DNA of 64,000 nucleotides from contig OY754475.1 in assembly GCA_963575645.1 (NCBI GenBank), forward strand, positions 8,494,001-8,558,000, written 5' to 3'. Below are positions 51,201-60,200 of this stretch, piece after piece. Source of the stretch: Xanthostigma xanthostigma (lineage: Eukaryota; Arthropoda; Insecta; Raphidioptera; Raphidiidae). Position 1 is the first letter of the stretch, and each line of letters starts with the position of its first letter. The notes under the pieces were generated by a model. It saw only the letters and a program-made list of their open reading frames with translations. It was not told the DNA's origin and searched no databases. The translations under genes were made by a program, and so were the position numbers.

Positions 51201-54200
51201 AAATGGGTGACTCGGTGCAGAGCTGAAAATTTGCAGAATAATAGGAGATAGTACAAATAAGTAGGGAAAAAATTGCCAGAAGGCTAGGCGGAAGATAAAG
51301 AGCCGCCAGAAGGCGCTAATGTTGCGAAAAATCAGTGCACTTCTGGCAATTTCTATACTTATTCTGTAATTCAAAACTAGATTATATATTATATATATTA
51401 TACATTGTATAGTTATAAGGGCATACTGAAAATTCTAACATGATATAATAATTACTTTCGACAAATATACAAAATTATTAATGTCATTTTGATAGAAATA
51501 AAATTAAATAAATTAATAAAATTACGTTGTTATAACAAAGTAATTTTATTAATGAAAATATATGACGATTAATTTTATTTCTATCAAAATGTGTTTAATA
51601 ATTTTGAACATTTGTCGAATGTAATTATTATATCATGTTTGAATTTTCAGTATGCCCTTATAACTATACAATGTGTAATATATATAATATATAATCTAGT
51701 TTTGAATTACAGAATAAGTATAGAAATTGCCAGAAGTGCACTGATTTTTCGCAACATTAGCGCCTTCTGGCGGCTCTTTATCTTCCGCCCAGCCTTCTGG
51801 CAATTTTTTCCCTACTTACTTATACTATCTCCTATTATTCTGCAAATTTTCAGCTCTGCACCGAGTCACTCATTTTCTCCATAGCCAGCTCTTCGTCTAA
51901 AACTCAATGGAGGCGTTCCTTTCTGTTTAGTGTTCACTTGGTTACAAATGTTAACAGAAAAAGCTTCGATTTAATTGCGTGAGATTTACATGCATCCAGT
52001 TGTTTTTTTACACATTAAAAATTCAATCGATACTTTCACTAGTTCTAGGACTGAGCCCTGAGCACTATGAGTATGCAACAGCCTTTGAAACGCCATATAA
52101 ACAAAGGTGTCCTTAAGATTTCGGTTATTTTTAAAGAAACGTTTCATTAAAAAAAAAAATGTGAACTAACCTTTTTTGGGTTTACCGGGAATTTTGACTT
52201 CAGCACTGGGAGCATGAGGCTCCACTTCGCCGTCCAATATAGACGGAGGTAGGGTTCGTTTCGAAACAGGCGCTATCGAAACGGATGGTGTCAAGTTGCC
52301 TTTTACGCTCATTAAGTTACGCGGTACTCCTTTACCCTGAAACAAAAACGAATCAATAATAGCATTACTACAAAGATCTTCATTGCAGAATTTATCATGT
52401 CGTTAAGATAATTTACCGGCGTGATCTGTTTATGTACTCTGACCATTTCGAAAGGAGCATGGCTTTTCGGTATCCGCGTCATCGGTTTCGTTTCACCGTT
52501 CGGCAATTTAACCAGAACGGTGCTGCCGACGCGGCCGGCTTGAGTACCGCTGCCAGAACTGCCGGGCGTTTGTTTAACAATCGAAGAATTGCCTTGCAAC
52601 AATGATATGACGCGATGCTGAGTTCTCTGATTCTGACGGTTCAAAGCTATCTGTCGCTGCACTTCCCGTATGATTCTCTGTTGCTCCTGAACTCTCCTCA
52701 AACGTTCCATTTCCTGTCTCTGTGCCGCCAAAGTGGCTTCGTCGAGCTGTGTTTCGTCCATCACTTCCCGAATGTTACGTCTCAAATTACCTGATAAACG
52801 ATTTATATTATTTAAATTGAGATAAAAAATGTTGTGTTTAACCATTTCATTAAAAAGCAAACAAAAAAACATCAATTACTTAAACTGCTTATTATTTTTT
52901 AATTAGTTATTGTGATCGGGCAAAATCTACCTAAGGTAACTAATACTACAGACGAGGCATTCAGGCTTCGTCAGCAAAATGATCACGATTAACCTTTGTA
53001 TTAAAATTTGCAGCTGATTGTATATTTTAATTAGTGATGTGCCGCATTGTCAAAAATGTATATCCGCGGATACGGATCTGAATATGGATATTTGGTTTCA
53101 AGTTCCGCGGATACGGATCTTAACTTTCTTAGAGTACGCTGCGGTAAATATTGCACATCGACCTTTGGAAAGAGACTATCTGTTATGGGAAAAAGTTATT
53201 GACCTCTTTAAGAGTTAACTCTCATAACAGATTGTCTCTTTCCAAAGATCGATGTACAATATCTCATTATAAAGATAGTTTTTTAGTACCTTTGAGTTAT
53301 GTACTATTGGTATGGTACTCATTACGATAAATGTTTGCATTATCTAATCACCTATATATATAAAATTTCATCTATGAATTGAAAATTAATAAGGTAAAAG
53401 ATCCGTAAAATATCCGCCAAAAACTAACGAATACGGATATCCGGCACATCACTAATTTTAATGTTACTTACACTTCAAACGATCTAGTATCCTCATCAAG
53501 GTCGGTCTGGAACCTAAAAAGTTGCCGAGAAAATTTTCAAACGCCTCTACGTGACCGTGTAACTAAGAAAAAGATCCGAACCGGCCTATGGAGGCCCGGC
53601 GACCTACCGAGAAAAGTCCCGGTATTACCTGAGGCTAGACCGACGCTGAATGGGTTGCATATGAGTCAAACCGTTATCACAACAAACCTACTGTCGATTA
53701 CAGACGCTCGACAACTACGTTTATTAGCGTTATCATAATAATAGTATATTGTGCAACTAGTGAGAGAAGGAGAAGATTCCATGAGTGTGAAATTTGCCGC
53801 ACGAGCGTAAGCGAGTGCGGTAACACGCGAGTGGAATATTCTCCTTCGATCAATGGTCGCACATAATACTTTATTCAACTAGCACGAGTAATATGTAATC
53901 GGGGCCCTGATAAAAGAGGGAAAAATAATAAATCACTTCATTGAATGACGTACCCACCGCCCTCGATGCACACAAGATGGCCCTGACTTTCACTGAATTG
54001 CGATGCTGTTTTCGTATATACAAATCGCTACCGCGTTCCTATTGGTCCAGAAACTATGTAGTAATAATTCATTACCGTACAGTTTCGGCTCGCTTCCGCG
54101 TTCCTATTGGTTCAGAAACTATGCAGTAATAATTCATTACCGTACAGTTTCGGTTCGCTACCGCGTTCCTATTGGTCCAGAAACTACATTATCATACAGT

Positions 54201-57200
54201 TTCGGCTCATTATTAGCACTCTACGCGTCAACATGAAGTAATTTATTATTTCTCCCGAATTTAGCAGGGCCCCGAAATTACATATTACTCACGCGTGTTG
54301 AATAAATACAATTAACAGTACCTCGTTTTCAATAGTCCACGAACTTGAGAAGGTTTTCAAACTCATCCGAGGGACTAGGTGTCTATTTTAGTAATAATTA
54401 ACAACTAGAGCAAAAATAAAAAAAAAACTGAATGACATTATACCCGTAGTACCGATTTTCCTCTCGACTCCGGACTGTTCCTCGTCTTCGGTGTCGCTGT
54501 CCGTGTTTCGTTTCGATTTGGCGGCCGTCACGGATATTTCACTTTCTGGCTCGGCCACCTTCCTCTGCGTCTTTTCACCTTTCTTGACTGTCTGCACACT
54601 GATTTCTCCCATTTCGCGCAGCTTTTCTGTAATATCGTAGTCATAGTCCGACGCTTCCGGCTCGTTCTTTATGTTCACGGTAGAAGAGCTCGTGTTTTCA
54701 TTAGAGCTGGCCTCATTGTCGAACGGCAAACCTGAAAAAAATTCAGTTAAACGTTGTTCATCTATACCCGTGATTCCCAAAGTGGTCTATATCGACCCCC
54801 AGGGGTCGACGACAACTTGCAAGGGGTCCATGTCAGCGGGAAAAAAAATTAGGGGTCCATGAAATCAAAATGGGGGTCAACGATAGTGAATCTCCTAACA
54901 AAAAAAGAAAAAAACTGGACATCGTTAACCGAAGAGATTTAAGATTAAATCTAACTAAATTGATGCCAAATGTTGAAAATTTATTATTAAAGCATCGGGT
55001 TCATTCCTCACACTAAAAGCATTTATTTTTTGCTTAGTTATTTTATGTAACAGAAAGTAAATTTTTATTTGATTCGTTTAATTTGAATCTAATTAGTAAA
55101 TGTATAAAACTAAACATTTCACACTACATTTCACTACCGTTATTTTAAATCGTTCAAAGTGAGTAGCACTATACCGGTTGTCAAAAATACATTTGAAATT
55201 AATGAATTTGCAAAAAATCAATATCAGATAAGCAGGGGGTCTACCCAAAACCGAAAAACATGGCAAGTGGTCTACAAGACAAAAAAGTTTGGGGACCTCT
55301 GATTTATACCATGGGTCGGCAACCTGCGGCTCGCGAGCCACATGTGGCTCTTTCGATGTTAAGTTGCGGCACTCCAGTTCCATACGCCAAAATTAATTAT
55401 TTTATTATAAAAACCCTTAAAAATTGTGCAATCGATCCACGTTTGAGTCGTTTATTTTAAATCAAATATACCTATATATGCAAATAGTAAAATATTGAAA
55501 CGAAAATTTTTAGTGGCTCTTTAAAAACTGGAAAATGTTATAAATTGTCAATTTTGGCTCTTCCGCCTCAAAAAGTTGCCGACCTCTGATCTATACTAAT
55601 ATTATAAAGAGGTAAAGTTTGTAAGTTTGGATGTAGGAGGCAATCTCCGAAACTACTCATCCGATTTCAAACATTTTTTCACCAATATTTGCAATTAAGT
55701 TGACGGGCCACTAGACAGGTAGGGTTGCCAACGGGCCAGGTTTCCCGGGGTTTGTCCCCTTTTCAAGGACGTGCGGGGAGCGTCCGGGCAGAGTTTTGTT
55801 TAGAGTCCGGATTTTAAAATGACAAGAAAAATATTTTTTCAAGGGTCGATAGTAAAATTTAGTTTCTTTAAATCGAAAAGATTCATTTCTGCTTATTGAA
55901 AAAAAAAGTAGAGTTATTGTTTGATTTTCTAATTTGTATAAGAGAATAGAGACATTAATTAATGAACGCTTGTTAAAGTCCATATATTGCATTAATTTTG
56001 TACGGTAAGTTGCACCAAAGATTGTAAAAAAATCCATCAATATTACTTCTGTAATACAATTTTTAATGTAGTTAATTATAATAAGTAATAAAAATAACAA
56101 ATTACAAGCTATTATTTAATTTCATAAGTAAAATAAAAAAAATTAAAAGTACCGGAACACCCACTTTTAACCTTAATTTATGAGAGGTCCTTCCCCAGAG
56201 TTTAAACTATCTCCATATTAAATTTCATGACAATCGGCCCAGCGGTCTGGCCGTGAAAGCGTAACTTCATACAATATTACAACCCCTACTTCATCCCTAT
56301 AGGGGTTGAATTTTGAAAAAAGTAGCCTTCCCCAAGCTCCATATTTATGGCAATTATGTCCGAGTTTTGAGTTAAAAAATTCGGGTTTTTTGAGTTTTTT
56401 GTCCTAATTTATTGTCTTTACAGATGGCAACCCTGTATACAGACAGTACTCGTTTTAGAGCGTCTCTTATATTATTTCAGTTTATGTCCAACAACATTTT
56501 AACACAATTTCTCATAATTACGTCATACATAAGCACTGACTTGTACTCACAAACTTGTATTACGCGAAATATTTGAGAGAAATGCTTTAGAATGAAGTTT
56601 CGAAATCAACAATTACATAAATCTCGTTTATAAATGTTATAGGGAAAAAAACGCGAGATAAGACGTTTAGACAAATCAAAAGAAAAATCGTAATGATTCT
56701 TATTAATTGGAAGATTAAAGGATGAAACCTGGTGGCATAGGATCAATGAACTAAGCAAATACTGAAGGTAGTTCATTGATCCTATGCCACCAGGTTTCAT
56801 CCTTTAATCTTCCAATATTTAAACAGGATCATCATCACTCTAAATGATTACAGTTATTTTTCACATTCTTATTAATAAAACAATTTTTTTCTGATTAACG
56901 TTCAATCATGTCTAAAGGTGGCACTTCACATGGCTATTTGTGTTCGCTATTGGGTGTTTGTTGTATTTGGCAAAATATATGACGTTCAAGACAAACATGC
57001 AAATGGAGGCAAATACGACTATCCACACATGTCAGTCAAATAACAAACACTCAAGCATTTGGCAGCAGAACGCAAGGTTCAAAATTCCAGGAATTTTAGC
57101 ACTGTTTCATTGTCCCAATTCATTTTCAATAGTAATTGTTCCAGTTCTCGCTCACAGCACAGACACAAAAGTACTGCACATCCATACAGGTTCACGGCGC

Positions 57201-60200
57201 GTGCGCTTCTGAATATGGTCATTGTGTGGACGGTTTATTTGCGTATTTGCTTATTTGTCTCCTTTGATGTGCCTCGAAAAACCGACAAGCGCACGGTAAC
57301 GCGTATTTGGATTTGGCCTTATTTGTCAAATAGGCAAATAAGGCCAACACTTTGTCAAATAGACTGTTCACACTTGGTAATTGTTTGCCAAATACGCCAA
57401 ATACACAAATACAAATAGCCATGTGAAGTGCCGGCATAAGAACCTAACCTAGATAGTTTTGAACAGAAATGTATGAGAAAAAATTAAACGTCGTTCCGTT
57501 TGACAACGACTGTCTGGACACACTAGCCTTTGCCTGAGCATTGTATTGAACTTATAGTTTATCAGTTGCACACAGACAAATTACACGAAGAGAAATAATA
57601 ATCTCTGAAATAAAAGAATACTCTTCATTCGCGTGAAACTCGACATTGCGTACAGATTCGCTCGGACCTAGGGTTGGGTAACTCAGATCTGAACCGGTTC
57701 AAAGACCCGACTCCGACAGAAGATCCGCGAGAGCCGACTCACTTTTTTATGAGCCGACGGATCAACGGATCCGCATAACTCAGTGAAACACTTAACACAC
57801 AGAGGCAATAAGTACCTGTCAGCTCAAATGACTCATGCATCATATGTTTGGTTATGCATTCTATACAGTCAACAACTATACAGTGTACACACTACGCACA
57901 GGCGATACAGTTATTACTGCAGTGTTTCACTAAAGTCACAACTATTTAAGGTATTGTATTGCATATTGCAATATGCTCTCTGTAACATCGCAAGTAGCAA
58001 CCTGTAAAACCCCGCCTTATAATATGTGAGTCAGTCACTGGCATAATATTAGGTGATATGATTGACTTGACTCAACTAACTCAGTGGCTCAGTTGACTCG
58101 AATAACATATTCAGAGCTCGGCTCTTTTTGATCCGGTTCAGGGAGCCGGCTCACATACGGGATCCAGATGCAAAGATGCAGATCACTAAAAAGACCTGTT
58201 TGTCACATCTCTATTCGAACCCATGTAATTTTTTACTGGAAACCTATCTTAACCGGATGGTAGTCGAGTAAAAAGTTCTCTACGTTTGTCGTTTCGCTAG
58301 CAATCGGTAGAGTTCATTGAAATCAATACAAACGACACTGGTATATAATACAGATTGTATCAAATCAAAACGGTCCATAGAACATTCTGTGTGTAAGACA
58401 GAGACGATATTATATAAAGCACTAAAGCAGTAAGTAAGAATGAGATAAATGATCGCTAATAGTTACCGTGGTTATACAATCTGATAGTATCGTCTTTGTT
58501 TTCTACAGTAAAAATCACAATTTTATCAAATGTCAGTATTCACTAGTGAAATTTTTTCCCGAACAGTATAAATAGCCATTTATACTGTTCGGGAAAAAAT
58601 CCAAATAATTAAATGGTTTTATGGTAGTAATTGAACCGCCGACATAATATTTGTAGCGGTCTTTGAAAACATTAATATTACAGTTTAGTAGTTTTAATTT
58701 AATAATTGGTAAAAAGATTTACAGTGTACGTAATTATTTATTTACGTAACCACAGTAACTATTAGCGATCATTTATCTCATTCTTACTTACTGCTTTAGT
58801 GCTTTATATAATATCGTCTCTGTCTTACACACAGAATGTTCTATGAACTGTGTTGATTTGATACAATCTGTATATAGACAAAAATAAAATCTTTCCTGCG
58901 GCTTTTATTTATTAAAAAAAAGAAGTGAGAGTTACCTTGAGTTAATTTTTTAATAAAATCAGTCTTTTCTATGTCTATAGGTCCAGGCGACGTTCCCAGT
59001 TTGATCTTTTTGCTGGACGAGTCTTCCTCGCATTCCGTATCCGACGTTTCATATTCATCGTCGGACATTTCATCGATGCTTTCATTGCCGTCTGTCGGTT
59101 GTTTACCCGCTGATTTCTCTTGTTTATTATCGATTTTGCCATCTGTCGTATTTGCATTTCCCCGCACCTTTAAAGAATAATATTTATTAAATATTCACCC
59201 TCTTAAATTTAATTACTTTATAAATAAATCGGCAATTAACTATGTCACTAAAATGCAGAATTATTAATTTTAAAAACGAATGGTACGCTCACCGACTGCA
59301 CTGAACATTTGGCTCTACTAAGTACCTGTTTTTCACACCTACATACGACACGTTTGCAGCAGCAAATCTGCAGTTTGCTAGCGTTGAACACACAAACACG
59401 TGCCATAACATACTTCGGTATTTACTTTATATTGTAACAAAAGCTGTCGCAAGATTTGAAACAAAGAAATATACGGAGTCAAGCTATTTAAAAGCGAATT
59501 ACATAAAACAGGTCATATCAATGATTACTTCATAAATTAAAAAATCTTTTGTGACGTAAATGTGATACCTATTCGTCTTCTATTAGCATAGCTTTCAATT
59601 ATTTTTTTGCTCGACGGGCAGAAAGCGTCAACTTTCGTCCCGCTGCGCTAAACGAAGTGACCTCTTCTTGCCAACGTCGAGCAAAAAAATAGTATACACA
59701 CCACGGGAAGTAAAGTAAGAAAGCCTAAGGCTTCGCCTTGGCCAACAAATAACAATTATATGTGATTCCAGACATTTCTTACTTTACTTCCCTAGATGTG
59801 TAATATACTATTTTAAATGTCTTATACAGTATGTAAACACGTAAGGTGCACATAGGGAAATTAACATTGGGAAAAAATGACTGGATCAGAGTGAGCCTTG
59901 AAATCTTGTTTTTCAATTTGACAGATAATATTCTTTTGCAAAATGAATGTGTATACTACCGAAGAAAATATTCAAATGATTACAACATAATCAGACTTTT
60001 TTTATTAATGGGACATTAAATTCCCAAAAATACTTAAATATGGTGCGAGATCAAATATCTCCGCCTATTCGTGTTGAACCTAAAGACATTGGGTCACTGA
60101 TTTACCAACGCGCATACGTCATACCAGTCAGACAATTTTTGAATGAAATGTTTCCAAACAGATGGAGTTGTTTTTTTGTTTTATTTTTGTACAAAAAAAT

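Larger units (their letters stand above)
54761..55714 (+). mobile_element. Helitron-like element split by two hAT insertions (intron 2)
   Basis: A|TCTATAC at 54761-54767 continues as ATCTATACTAATATTATAAA at 55589, and the element ends ttgacgggccaCTAG at 55714. The gap is filled by two hAT-type elements. Starts 29 bases from the acceptor of exon 3. Confidence 0.65.

Noticed and set aside
51192-51884. Two ORFs with near-identical proteins on opposite strands
   Set aside because: They are the two arms of one palindrome and have no recognised domain.
53566-53660. A 17-base candidate micro-exon (CGTCGGTCTAGCCTCAG on the minus strand) between exons 4 and 5
   Set aside because: It has the right length class but introduces an in-frame TAG; the 53-base segment at 54322-54374 resolves the phase instead.
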